Below, in pieces: positions 45,266-53,994 of a stretch of DNA of 64,000 nucleotides. Position numbers and translations under genes: made by a program. The stretch covers positions 62,001-126,000 of the forward strand of contig JAFRKV010000038.1 of the NCBI GenBank assembly GCA_017431515.1, read 5' to 3'. Source of the stretch: Lachnospiraceae bacterium (GTDB lineage Bacteria; Bacillota; Clostridia; Lachnospirales; Lachnospiraceae). Within the stretch, counting starts at the first letter, position 1; each line of letters begins with the position of its first letter. The notes below the pieces were generated by a model. That model saw nothing but the letters and a program-made list of their open reading frames with translations, ran no database searches and was not told where the DNA came from.

Positions 45266-46693
45266 ATGTTTTTTCATAATCTGAAATACGAGATCATCCT
45301 GAATCTGCGCGCGAAAGAGGTGATCATCTGGATGCTCCTTTTCCCGATCGCCCTCAGTGTCCTCTATAAAGCGGCATTCGGGAATGTCTACGAGAATGGC
45401 GGGATCACCACGGTTCCGGTGGCGGTGGTGGAACACGAGCCGGATGAGATGTTTCGGTCGATGATCAACTATATGGGGGAGAGCGAGTCGACGGTTGACG
45501 GGACGGAAAGCAATCTCGGCAGGTGGCTTGCCAAAACCATGCAGGAGAAGAATCAGCAGGAAGACGGCGAAAGGAAACCGCTGTTTCATGCCATCTATTG
45601 CAACGAAGAGGATGCTTACCGGATGCTGGAGGATGGAGACGTCAAGGGCATTATCTTTGTGGATGCACCGGAGGGCGCAGCTGCGTTAAGCGGCGACACA
45701 CAGGATGCAGATACGTCCGGAGATGCTTCAGACACCGTGACGGCAGAATGGGGTGCTGAAGCCATCAAACACTTTCGGGAAGCCTGGGGCGGCGATGCCG
45801 TCTATGAAAATGCCGACGCCGAAGAGATCCTGTCCGGCGAGGGGCTGACCCTGCAGGATATGACTTCATTTCAGGATATGCTTGATAAGAAGTCCAGCCT
45901 GACTTTAAAGATCAAGAGCAACGGCATGGAGCAGTCATCCATCAAGCGTTTTCTTGAAATGTACAGCGCGCTGACCGGGATTACCGCGCATCTTGCAGAC
46001 GGGGGTGATACCGACTCCTCTTCTGTGATGGATGCAGCCGTGATTGCAGACGAAAAGCTCACGGAGGGGAATACGGATCCCTTTGTGACCTATATGTACA
46101 ACATGATCGCCATGGTGGCGCTGTTCGGCATGACGGTGGCGCTGCATGTGGCATTGTTTTCCGAAGCGAATCTCTCGGATTACGGCGCGCGGAGATCCTG
46201 CTCGTCGACGCCGAAGCTGACCACCATCATGGCCGGTTTGTGCGGGTGCTTTTTGTCCCAGATCCTTTGTGTCGCGGTGTGCATCACCTTTCAGGCCTTC
46301 GTGCTGAAGGTCGACTTTGGCGGCAGACTGCCCTTTGTATATCTCGGCGGCGCATTGGGCGCGGTCATGGGCGTTTCCATGGGCTTCTTTGTGGGCGCCA
46401 TCGGGAGGCTGAAATACGAGGCCAAGATCGGGATCAGCATGGCGGTGGTCATGGGCTTAAGCTTTATGAGCGGGCTGATGTTTTCCGGGATCAAGGCATC
46501 CATCGAGATGTCCGCGCCCATCATAAACGATCTGAACCCGGTGGCGATCGTGGCCGATTCGTTCTACTATCTGTCCGTGGATCCGGATCTGACGCGGTAC
46601 TGGGGCAAAATGGTATGCGTCCTGCTCTATACGGTCGTCTTTATTCTGCTGGGATTCCTGCTGACAAGGAGGAGAAAGTATGAAAGTCTTTAA
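45266..46693 (+). CDS. ABC-2 type permease, subunit 1
   Basis: A 475-residue permease. One helix near the N-terminus (IIWMLLFPIALSVLYKAAFG), a ~230-residue extracytoplasmic domain (~50-285), then about five helices to the C-terminus, the usual ABC-2/YhgE-like topology. GAGGAGGAG precedes the ATG. It overlaps the next permease gene by 14 bases. Confidence 0.85.
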   Translation: MFFHNLKYEIILNLRAKEVIIWMLLFPIALSVLYKAAFGNVYENGGITTVPVAVVEHEPDEMFRSMINYMGESESTVDGTESNLGRWLAKTMQEKNQQEDGERKPLFHAIYCNEEDAYRMLEDGDVKGIIFVDAPEGAAALSGDTQDADTSGDASDTVTAEWGAEAIKHFREAWGGDAVYENADAEEILSGEGLTLQDMTSFQDMLDKKSSLTLKIKSNGMEQSSIKRFLEMYSALTGITAHLADGGDTDSSSVMDAAVIADEKLTEGNTDPFVTYMYNMIAMVALFGMTVALHVALFSEANLSDYGARRSCSSTPKLTTIMAGLCGCFLSQILCVAVCITFQAFVLKVDFGGRLPFVYLGGALGAVMGVSMGFFVGAIGRLKYEAKIGISMAVVMGLSFMSGLMFSGIKASIEMSAPIINDLNPVAIVADSFYYLSVDPDLTRYWGKMVCVLLYTVVFILLGFLLTRRRKYESL

Positions 46694-47873
46694 GCTGTTT
46701 TTCAAGATCGCCAGGGCCAAGGCCGGCATCATCATTTTATACATCGGAATCTTCCTTGCCATTTGCTTCCCGCTGGTGCATTCCTCGAAAGACAAGATGG
46801 ATTTTGAGGAGGCGTCCATCACGGTATGCGTGATCAATGAGGATCAGACGGAGGCCAGCAGGGCGCTGGTGGATGCCATCGCACAGAGGAACCGGCTGAC
46901 AGATCTTCCGAACGACAAGCAAAAGATCATGGACGCCATGTTTTATGAGGTGGTGGACGATACGGTCGTGATCAAAAAAGGATTCGAAGCGCGTTTGCAG
47001 GAGCCTTCCGGGGATGACGAAGAACCGCTGTTTACCCAATACAAAATGCGCGACACCTACCAGACGGCCATGGTGGAGCAGTATTTGAACAACTATATCC
47101 GCTTTGTGAAGGTATATACGGCGGAAGGGGATACTCTGACCGAAGCATGTGAGAAAGCGGGAGCGGAACTGGCGAAGGAAGCGGAGGTCGAGATCGTCAC
47201 GCCGCCGGGTCAGGAAGCGCCGGATCAGAACTACACGGATAACTTCGCCCTGTATTTCCGGTTCCTGCCCTATCTTTTCATTGCGATCATGGTGAATGTG
47301 CTGAGCACGATCCTCACCTCCTTAAACCGCAAGGATCAAAAGATGCGGATCGAATGCTCCAGCGTAAAGATGTCATCCTACATGAGCCAGATTTTTCTGG
47401 GGAGCGGCGTCTTTACCGTGTTGATCTGGGGCATCTTTATGGTGAGCGGCATGATCGTGTACGGAGGCGTCTATCAAGGGCTGCATTGCGCGCTGGCGGT
47501 GTTGAATGCGTTTATCTTCGCGGTGATTGCCGCATTGATCGCGATCCTGATCTCGTCCTTTAATCCCAACGGAACCGTGGTCAACATGATTGCGCAGATC
47601 CTGGGGCTTGGCATGGCCTTTATCTGCGGCGCCTTTGTGCCCCAGACCATGCTTGGCGACGGCGTCAATATGGTTGCCCGGATCTTTCCCGTCTACTGGT
47701 TTGAAAAGGCGAATGACTGTCTCGCAGGGATCCAGAAAGGAGACTTGTCCGATGTGGGGCTTTGCTTCCTGGCAGAGGGTCTTTATATTGTCCTGCTGGT
47801 GGTGCTGATCGTGATCCTGTCCGCCCGGCGGGGAGGCCTGGTGCGGCAGAAGAAGGCTGCAGCGCAGGCGTGA
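46680..47873 (+). CDS. ABC-2 type permease, subunit 2
   Basis: A 397-residue permease with the same layout as its neighbour: an N-terminal helix (GIIILYIGIFLAICFPLV), an external domain (~40-195) and about five C-terminal helices including GMAFICGAFVPQTML, a region common in ABC-2 permeases. It overlaps the preceding gene by 14 bases. Its stop codon (TGA) lies in a 23-base fragment of the large dispersed repeat. Confidence 0.85.
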   Translation: MKVFKLFFKIARAKAGIIILYIGIFLAICFPLVHSSKDKMDFEEASITVCVINEDQTEASRALVDAIAQRNRLTDLPNDKQKIMDAMFYEVVDDTVVIKKGFEARLQEPSGDDEEPLFTQYKMRDTYQTAMVEQYLNNYIRFVKVYTAEGDTLTEACEKAGAELAKEAEVEIVTPPGQEAPDQNYTDNFALYFRFLPYLFIAIMVNVLSTILTSLNRKDQKMRIECSSVKMSSYMSQIFLGSGVFTVLIWGIFMVSGMIVYGGVYQGLHCALAVLNAFIFAVIAALIAILISSFNPNGTVVNMIAQILGLGMAFICGAFVPQTMLGDGVNMVARIFPVYWFEKANDCLAGIQKGDLSDVGLCFLAEGLYIVLLVVLIVILSARRGGLVRQKKAAAQA

Positions 47874-47890
47874 CATGTGACTTTTGCCCC
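47868..47890. repeat. End fragment of the large dispersed repeat
   Basis: CGTGACATGTGACTTTTGCCCC is identical to the 3' end of the full copy at 56977-56998. Only this end is present, and it supplies the stop codon of the permease gene. Confidence 0.75.
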
Positions 47891-47905
47891 TCGGCATCCT
47901 GTCAA

Positions 47906-47978
47906 CATGACCGAATAGACATCTAAAACGACCGAATACGCAAAATCATTGCCGGCGTAAACCGCCGAATCGTATAAT
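47906..47978 (+). promoter_or_regulatory. LytTR-type operator and promoter, site 2
   Basis: GACCGAATA at 47909-47917 and again, exactly, at 47930-47938: 21-base period. TTGCCG (47949-47954), 18-base spacer, TATAAT (47973-47978) follow; the -10 starts 42 bases from the second ACC. It drives the GG-leader peptide gene at 48026. Confidence 0.8.
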
Positions 47979-48025
47979 AAGGCAAAGAAACACAAAAACA
48001 ATTTTTCACAAAGGAGGATACGAAA

Positions 48026-48280
48026 ATGGCTGAGAACAAAAACAGGAAAGTAGAAGACGAAGTCATGACGAATGTGGTCGGCGGTACCGATGGAAAGGTA
48101 GTGGAACTCTTCAAGGTCGGTGAAAGGGTGGTGTATATCTCTACGGCGCAGGTCGGAAAGATCAGAGAAGTCTATCCGAATGAAAAGGATCTCTCGAATT
48201 CGAGATATACGGTGATATTTCAAGATGAAGTCAGGCGCAACATGAAGCATACGTGGCTGAGAAGAACGAATCCGGTCTGA
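48026..48280 (+). CDS. Double-glycine leader peptide, island member 1
   Basis: An 84-residue small protein. Its 20-residue leader MAENKNRKVEDEVMTNVVGG ends in Gly-Gly with Val -12, Met -7, Val -4, and matches the leader of the peptide at 63874 in nine of 20 positions including NRK-x-ED. The 64-residue core has no cysteine and looks beta-rich (KVGERVVYISTAQVGKIREV, then a YTVIF segment), perhaps SH3-like. AAAGGAGG precedes the ATG. It stands behind LytTR-type site 2 and 22 bases before a lipoprotein gene. Secretion by the C39 exporter at 57.6 kb is inferred. Confidence 0.8.
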   Translation: MAENKNRKVEDEVMTNVVGGTDGKVVELFKVGERVVYISTAQVGKIREVYPNEKDLSNSRYTVIFQDEVRRNMKHTWLRRTNPV

Positions 48281-48302
48281 TGAAGAGGAGAGGCAGTCAA
48301 AC

Positions 48303-48857
48303 ATGAAAAAGAAACTGATACGAATCATACTCACCGGCGCGATGATCGCAGCAATGACGTATGACCTTGCAGCCTGCGGTACAGAGCAGACGGCAGTTGC
48401 GGAGACACCTGCGGTGACCGTGGCAGCGCCGGCAGCAGAGGAAACGGCGGATGCAGCAGAGGAAACGGCGGATGCGGCAAAGGAAACGCCGGCGGCATCC
48501 GAAAAAGAGACGGAAGCGAAAGCAACGGAAGCGCCCGCACCTGCGGAAACCGAGACGGAAGAGGCAGCCGAAAGGTCGACGGAAGCGGAAACCGAAAAAG
48601 AAGCTGCGGCGACAGACGGCTCGCCCCTCATCGGAAAGTGGACCCTGGAAATGTTTGAGTTCCAGTTCAATGAGGACGGCACCGGGGATTATCTGATCAT
48701 GGGGACCTCCATGCCGTTCACCTACGAAGATCACGGAGATTCGGTCTACGTGAAGTTTGATGAGGATTCCAACGGGGAAGAGCATAAATACCGGATCGAG
48801 GGCGACACCCTCTACTTTGAAGACAGTATGGGGGAAGAAGTGGCATACACGAGATGA
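48303..48857 (+). CDS. Small lipoprotein with Ala/Glu/Thr-rich stalk
   Basis: A 184-residue lipoprotein. Signal peptide with lipobox LAAC, then a low-complexity stalk (~30-100) of AEETADAAEETADAAKE type repeats, then an ~80-residue domain opening LIGKWTLEMFEFQFNEDGTG, which has the W-x(n)-F-DGTG pattern of lipocalin-like DUF5640-type domains. AGAGG precedes the ATG. Being next to a leader peptide it might be a surface immunity or accessory protein; that is a guess from position. Confidence 0.75.
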   Translation: MKKKLIRIILTGAMIAAMTYDLAACGTEQTAVAETPAVTVAAPAAEETADAAEETADAAKETPAASEKETEAKATEAPAPAETETEEAAERSTEAETEKEAAATDGSPLIGKWTLEMFEFQFNEDGTGDYLIMGTSMPFTYEDHGDSVYVKFDEDSNGEEHKYRIEGDTLYFEDSMGEEVAYTR

Positions 48858-48896
48858 AGGAACCATAACCACATGGATATCAAACACCATCCGGAG

Positions 48897-48929
48897 CAAA
48901 AGGGCTGTCGCCTGGCGACAACCCTTTTG
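48897..48929 (+). terminator. Stable hairpin, possible terminator
   Basis: CAAAAGGGCTGTCGC pairs with GCGACAACCCTTTTG with a single mismatch. There is only a short T-run, so termination may be partial; read-through into the DUF3798 gene is possible. Confidence 0.55.
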
Positions 48930-48974
48930 TGATACGTTGGGTAAGCATTGCAGTAGTCAGAGGAGAGCGTTATC

Positions 48975-50264
48975 ATGAAAAAAAAGCTGGTAAGCATGCT
49001 TCTTTTGTTGGGAATGATTTGTACATTCTCCGCTTGCGGACAAACGGGAGAAACGGCTGCCGTGGCAGGAAACGATCCTGCGGCAGGGACGGAAACGCCT
49101 GCGGAACCCGCGGAAACAGCAGAAGAACCGGAAACGACAGAACCCGGGGCAGCGGATTTCCGCATCGGCATCGTGACGGGATCCTATGCCCAGTCCGAGG
49201 ATGACAGGCGCGGCGCCGAGGCCTTCCAGGAAAAGTATGGGGCTGATCAGGTCACACTGCTCATTTATCCCGATAATTTCACAGAGGAAATGGATACCAC
49301 GATCCAGATGATCCTGGATCTTGCCGATGATCCGGATATGAAAGCCATCATCGTGAATCAGGCGGTGGATGGGACAACGGAAGCATTTCGACAGGTTCGT
49401 GAAAAGAGACCGGATATCCTTCTGATCGCAGGGGAAGCCTATGAGGATTTCTCAGAGATCGGGCCCGTCTCGGATCTTGTTGTAAACTGCGACTTTGTCA
49501 ATCGCGGATATCTCATTATCCACACGGCCCATGAACTGGGCTGCGACACCTTCGTTCATATTTCCTTCCCGCGGCATATGGCTTATGAGACGGTGGCAAG
49601 GCGGGTTGCTGTGATGAAAGCGGCGTGCGAGGAATTCGGCATAAAGTTTGTGATGCTGGAAGCGCCGGATCCCACCACCGAGGTTGGGGTTCCGGGGGCA
49701 CAGAGCTATATCCTGGAGCATGTGAACGAATGGGCGGACCTGTATGGGGAAAACACGGCATACTTCTGCACCAATGATGCGCACACGGAGCCGTTGATCA
49801 AAAAACTGCTGGAGTGCGGCGGATATTTTATCGAGGCGGATCTTCCTTCCCCGCTCATGGGATATCCCGGGGCGCTGGATCTTGATCTCACAAAGGAATC
49901 CGGAGATTTTGAAAAGATCCTGTCCACCGTGGAGGACGCAGTCGTGCAAAACGGCGGCGCGGGGAGATTCGGCACCTGGAAATATTCCTATGGATATACC
50001 GTTTCCGCCGGGCTGGCGGAACATGCCAGAAATGTGATCCTGGGAGAAAGCGAACTGACGGATATCAACGATCTGTCAAAGGCGTACGGTGTCTTTTCTC
50101 CGGGCGTGGATTGGAACGGCGCCAAGTATACCGACGCAGCCACCGGGGAGAAGACGGACAATACGGTTCTGATCTATCAGGACACCTATCTTTTCGGAGA
50201 TCCCGGCCGGTATATGGGAACAACGAAGATCGAGGTTCCGGAAAAGTATTTCACGATCCAATGA
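48975..50264 (+). CDS. DUF3798-family lipoprotein, periplasmic-binding-like
   Basis: A 429-residue lipoprotein (lipobox TFSAC). After a Thr/Glu/Pro linker (~25-55) the mature part FRIGIVTGSYAQSEDDRRGAEAF begins a type I periplasmic-binding fold like that of sugar-binding or autoinducer-binding proteins, with DMKAIIVNQAV and LLIAGEAYED in the first lobe. DUF3798 proteins have no assigned ligand. It lies 47 bases before a hybrid histidine kinase with an extracytoplasmic sensor, so a ligand-presenting role is plausible. Confidence 0.85.
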   Translation: MKKKLVSMLLLLGMICTFSACGQTGETAAVAGNDPAAGTETPAEPAETAEEPETTEPGAADFRIGIVTGSYAQSEDDRRGAEAFQEKYGADQVTLLIYPDNFTEEMDTTIQMILDLADDPDMKAIIVNQAVDGTTEAFRQVREKRPDILLIAGEAYEDFSEIGPVSDLVVNCDFVNRGYLIIHTAHELGCDTFVHISFPRHMAYETVARRVAVMKAACEEFGIKFVMLEAPDPTTEVGVPGAQSYILEHVNEWADLYGENTAYFCTNDAHTEPLIKKLLECGGYFIEADLPSPLMGYPGALDLDLTKESGDFEKILSTVEDAVVQNGGAGRFGTWKYSYGYTVSAGLAEHARNVILGESELTDINDLSKAYGVFSPGVDWNGAKYTDAATGEKTDNTVLIYQDTYLFGDPGRYMGTTKIEVPEKYFTIQ

Positions 50265-50311
50265 GGTTGAGGCCAAAAGAAGCGGTCTGACAGGAGGAAA
50301 GGCAGTCGCGG

Positions 50312-52699
50312 ATGGACAAGAGCGTACGGAAAGATGAGAGAAGAGAAGAACGGAAAAGACACCGTATGGCGATCCCGTTCATACTGGTGTTTGTTTTTGT
50401 CGTGGTGATGGTGTCGTACACCTCCAAACTGATCTATAACGTGGCGGTTTCCAATGCAAATGCCATCATCGAGGACAGGATGTTAAACCTCTCCTCCATG
50501 ATCGAAAATCACCTGAATACCGCGGAAAACGTCCTTCATGTCACTGCCGATTCCGTGTACCATATGTTAGTCAGCGGCAGCACGCCTGCCCGGATCCAGG
50601 AGTTCCTCGTCGAGGAAACGAACAATGTATCGGAACAGTTTGACGAAAACTATAACGGCATCTACGGATACATCATGAGCAGGTATATGGACGGCCTGAA
50701 CTGGGTCCCGCCGGAGGGGTATGACCCGAAGACCCGCGACTGGTATGTCATTGCAAAGGAACATGCGGGGGAGGTGGTATTTGTGCCTCCCTATATCGAC
50801 GCCCAAACCAATGATATGATCATCTCCGTCAGCAGGATGCTGCCTGACCGGCAAAACGTGATTTCTCTTGACGTGCAGCTGAAAGGCATCCAATCCCTGA
50901 TGAAGGAACTGACCCTGAACAATAAAGGCTACGGATTTGTTGTGAACGGGTCGGGACTTGTCATCGCCCACCGGGATGAGGACAAGAAGGGAACCAATCT
51001 CACGGATACCTCAGACGGAGCGGACTATCTGAATGCGATCAAAGAGACCGGCACCGGCAGCTTTTCCTATGTCTGTGACGGCGAAAAGAGCACTGTCTTT
51101 GTCAACAGCATCATGAACGACTGGTATGTCGTCATGGTGGTCAGTGACAGGGAACTGTATGCGGAGGTCCGGGGGCAGCTCTTTATTAATGCCGCGATCT
51201 GCGCCCTGATCTTTTTACTGATCGCTGCGTTTTATTTCAGCGCGCAGAAGAATGATCGTAACTATGCAAAACGCATGGAAGAGATGCGGCTGGAGGAGCA
51301 GAAGGCGGTCTACGAAAGAAAGATGCTGGAAGTGGAAAAGGATGCGGCCGATGTGGCGAACAAGGCGAAGAGCGATTTCCTCGCCAATATGTCCCATGAG
51401 ATCCGGACGCCCATGAATGCCATCATCGGCATGGATGAGATGATCCTGCGGTCCCATCCGGACAACACCATCCGGAAGTTCGCACTGGACATCCAAAGCG
51501 CCGGAAGGACGCTGCTTTCAATTATCAATGACATCCTGGACTTTTCCAAGATCGAATCCGGCAAGATGGAGCTGGTTCCTGTGGAATACAGTTTTGCATC
51601 CGTCATGAACGATGTGGTCAATATGACCATGAAGAAGGCGAATGACAAGGGTCTTGCGTATCATCTGAAACTATCCGAAGACATTCCGTCTGTTTTTTAC
51701 GGCGACGAGATCCGGATCCGCCAGATCATGCTGAATCTCATCAACAACGCCATCAAATACACCCATGAGGGAAGCATCTCCATCAGCGTCTCCTATGATC
51801 CCCTGATCGAAACATTGTGTTTTGTGGTCAGCGATACCGGCATCGGGATCAAAGAGGAGGATCTCGGGAAGCTTTTCGGTTCGTTCCAGCGCCTGGATAC
51901 CGACAAGAACCGGAATATCGAGGGGACAGGGCTGGGGCTCAACATCACCCTTCGTCTTGTACGGATGATGGAAGGAGACATTTATGTCAACAGTGAATAC
52001 GGGAAGGGGACCACATTCACGGCCACGATGAAGCAGGTGGTCAGGGACCGGACGCCTGTGGGGGATTTTGCTCAGAATATCGCAAGACTCCAGTCCCATG
52101 TCGAGGAATACAGGCCGCTCCTTCGCGCGCCGGAAGCGCGGGTCCTCATCGTGGATGATAATGAGATGAATCTCGAAGTGATCGCATCTCTGCTGGAAGA
52201 TACAAAGATGCGTATCACGACTGCGGAGTCCGGGGCGGAGTGCCTTGAGATCCTGCAAAAGGAATCGTTCCATATGATCTTTTTGGATCAGATGATGCCG
52301 GGCATGTCCGGGGTACAGACCCTGGAAGAGATCAGAAAACAGCAGCTTGCTCCTGATACGCCGATCATTGCCCTGACGGCGGATGCCATCGTGGGAGCCC
52401 GCGACACCTATCTGAGAGAGGGCTTTACTGACTATCTGAGCAAGCCTGTGATGTATGACGCGCTGGAGCAGATTCTGCAGAAGTATCTGCCGGAGGATCT
52501 GATCCAAAATGAAGCGGCCGCTTCCGGGGCGCCGGAGGAAGGGGAAAAACCCGTGGTGATCGCGATCAGCGATTCTCCGGAGCAGCTGCGAAGGATCAAG
52601 GGGCTTCTCGGAGAGTCTTGTAAAGGCGTCTTTGTCAGGGACTCCAAAAGCGCGGCACGCTATCTGAAAAAGATCGATGAAGAAAAAACTGATGGCTGA
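50312..52699 (+). CDS. Hybrid sensor histidine kinase / response regulator
   Basis: A 795-residue membrane protein. Two helices (~18-40 and ~288-310) frame a double-Cache-like external sensor, with [18 protein letters not shown] as a typical Cache stretch. The HisKA domain has His362 in [12 protein letters not shown], the ATPase [15 protein letters not shown] and GTGLGLN, and a receiver domain with Asp659 in IFLDQMMPG. After the receiver ~90 residues follow, without recognisable HPt or DNA-binding domain. The phospho-acceptor downstream is unknown. AGGAGGAAAGG precedes the ATG. Confidence 0.88.
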   Translation: MDKSVRKDERREERKRHRMAIPFILVFVFVVVMVSYTSKLIYNVAVSNANAIIEDRMLNLSSMIENHLNTAENVLHVTADSVYHMLVSGSTPARIQEFLVEETNNVSEQFDENYNGIYGYIMSRYMDGLNWVPPEGYDPKTRDWYVIAKEHAGEVVFVPPYIDAQTNDMIISVSRMLPDRQNVISLDVQLKGIQSLMKELTLNNKGYGFVVNGSGLVIAHRDEDKKGTNLTDTSDGADYLNAIKETGTGSFSYVCDGEKSTVFVNSIMNDWYVVMVVSDRELYAEVRGQLFINAAICALIFLLIAAFYFSAQKNDRNYAKRMEEMRLEEQKAVYERKMLEVEKDAADVANKAKSDFLANMSHEIRTPMNAIIGMDEMILRSHPDNTIRKFALDIQSAGRTLLSIINDILDFSKIESGKMELVPVEYSFASVMNDVVNMTMKKANDKGLAYHLKLSEDIPSVFYGDEIRIRQIMLNLINNAIKYTHEGSISISVSYDPLIETLCFVVSDTGIGIKEEDLGKLFGSFQRLDTDKNRNIEGTGLGLNITLRLVRMMEGDIYVNSEYGKGTTFTATMKQVVRDRTPVGDFAQNIARLQSHVEEYRPLLRAPEARVLIVDDNEMNLEVIASLLEDTKMRITTAESGAECLEILQKESFHMIFLDQMMPGMSGVQTLEEIRKQQLAPDTPIIALTADAIVGARDTYLREGFTDYLSKPVMYDALEQILQKYLPEDLIQNEAAASGAPEEGEKPVVIAISDSPEQLRRIKGLLGESCKGVFVRDSKSAARYLKKIDEEKTDG

Positions 52700-53990
52700 A
52701 TCAGCACCGTCGTGGTATGATAAGGACGTTCGGAGTTTTGAAGCACACGGAAAGCGATCTGAGATGAAAGATAAGAAAGAATTATTGACCGAAGCAGTCT
52801 GGGAGCTGACGGAGGCGCTGCAGTCCGAAAAACAGATGGAGAGTGCATTGTCTTCCTGCCTTGAGATCATGAAAGGAAAGGTACAGTGCGAAGCAGGCTT
52901 TGTCTGGGTTGCGGATCAGGATACGGAGCGCCTGCTGATCATCGCCTGCGAAGGTTCGTCGGATGTGACGGGGGTGACGATCGGGAAGAATCAGGGCATC
53001 GTGGGGCACGTGTTTGACACTGCGGAGCCTATGCTGATGCATGCGGAGATCCCGGATGACAGTCCCCTTTACGGGTCAGATGAGGCCACAGGCATGAAGG
53101 TTTCGACGCAGATGGTGACGCCGCTGCGGACGCCGGGCGGAGAACCCTTCGGCTGCATCCAGCTGGTCAACAAGACCGCCGGAGAGCATTTTGATGAAGA
53201 GGATCTGCGGCTTGCCACACAGCTAACGGCGCTTATCTCTTTGGACATGGAAGACAAGGGTTACGAGGTGCCGCAAAGAGAAGAGAGCGAGCCGATGATC
53301 ACCCTGCGTAGCGTTGTCCGGGAGTTTCCGTCCGGGGATGAAACGATCCGCGTGCTGAAGGGGATCGATCTGGATATCTATCCGAAAGAGTTTCTCGTGA
53401 TCCTCGGAGAAAGCGGCTGCGGCAAGACCACCATGATGAATATCATCGGCGGGATGGATGCGATGACATCCGGGACGCTCACGGTGGACGGGAAGGATTT
53501 TTCCCATCCCAGCGACGCCGAACTGACGGAATTTCGGCGGGATTACATCGGCTATATTTTTCAGGCCTATCATCTGATGCCGAACCTTTCCGCACTGGAG
53601 AACCTGCAGTTGATCGCGGAGATCAGCAGGGAACCCATGAACCCGGAGAAAGCGTTGACCCTTGTGGGGCTTTCCGACAGGGCGGGGAACTTTCCCTCCC
53701 AGATGAGCGGGGGACAGCAGCAGCGTGTCTCCATCGCCCGTGCGTTGACCAAGAATCCGAAGCTGATCCTGGCAGATGAACCGACGGCAGCGCTTGACTA
53801 TGAGACCAGTATCGAGGTGCTCTCGATCGTGGAAACGATCGTAAGGGATCAGGGAAAAACCGTTGTGATGATTACCCACAACCCGGAAATCGCAAAGATG
53901 GCGGATCGGGTGGTAAAACTACGCGGCGGTATTGTTTCCAGTATCCGCATCAATCGCCATCCGCTTCCGGCGAAGGAATTATCCTGGTAA
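52677..53990 (+). CDS. GAF domain fused to MacB/LolD-type ABC ATPase
   Basis: A 437-residue fusion. Residues ~35-195 form a GAF domain ([49 protein letters not shown]); residues ~205-430 are an ABC ATPase with Walker [10 protein letters not shown], signature [15 protein letters not shown] and [10 protein letters not shown], closest to ATPases paired with FtsX-like permeases. A sensor GAF on such an ATPase is unusual. The frame overlaps the kinase gene by 23 bases; a start at 52764 (just before the GAF part) is also possible, neither having a clear ribosome site. Confidence 0.85.
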   Translation: MKKKLMAESAPSWYDKDVRSFEAHGKRSEMKDKKELLTEAVWELTEALQSEKQMESALSSCLEIMKGKVQCEAGFVWVADQDTERLLIIACEGSSDVTGVTIGKNQGIVGHVFDTAEPMLMHAEIPDDSPLYGSDEATGMKVSTQMVTPLRTPGGEPFGCIQLVNKTAGEHFDEEDLRLATQLTALISLDMEDKGYEVPQREESEPMITLRSVVREFPSGDETIRVLKGIDLDIYPKEFLVILGESGCGKTTMMNIIGGMDAMTSGTLTVDGKDFSHPSDAELTEFRRDYIGYIFQAYHLMPNLSALENLQLIAEISREPMNPEKALTLVGLSDRAGNFPSQMSGGQQQRVSIARALTKNPKLILADEPTAALDYETSIEVLSIVETIVRDQGKTVVMITHNPEIAKMADRVVKLRGGIVSSIRINRHPLPAKELSW

Positions 53991-53994
53991 ACCC

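Noticed and set aside
48857..48974. LytTR-type repeats before the DUF3798 gene
   Set aside because: Several ACC triplets occur but with spacings of 18 and 24 bases, not 21, and no -10 at the fixed distance.
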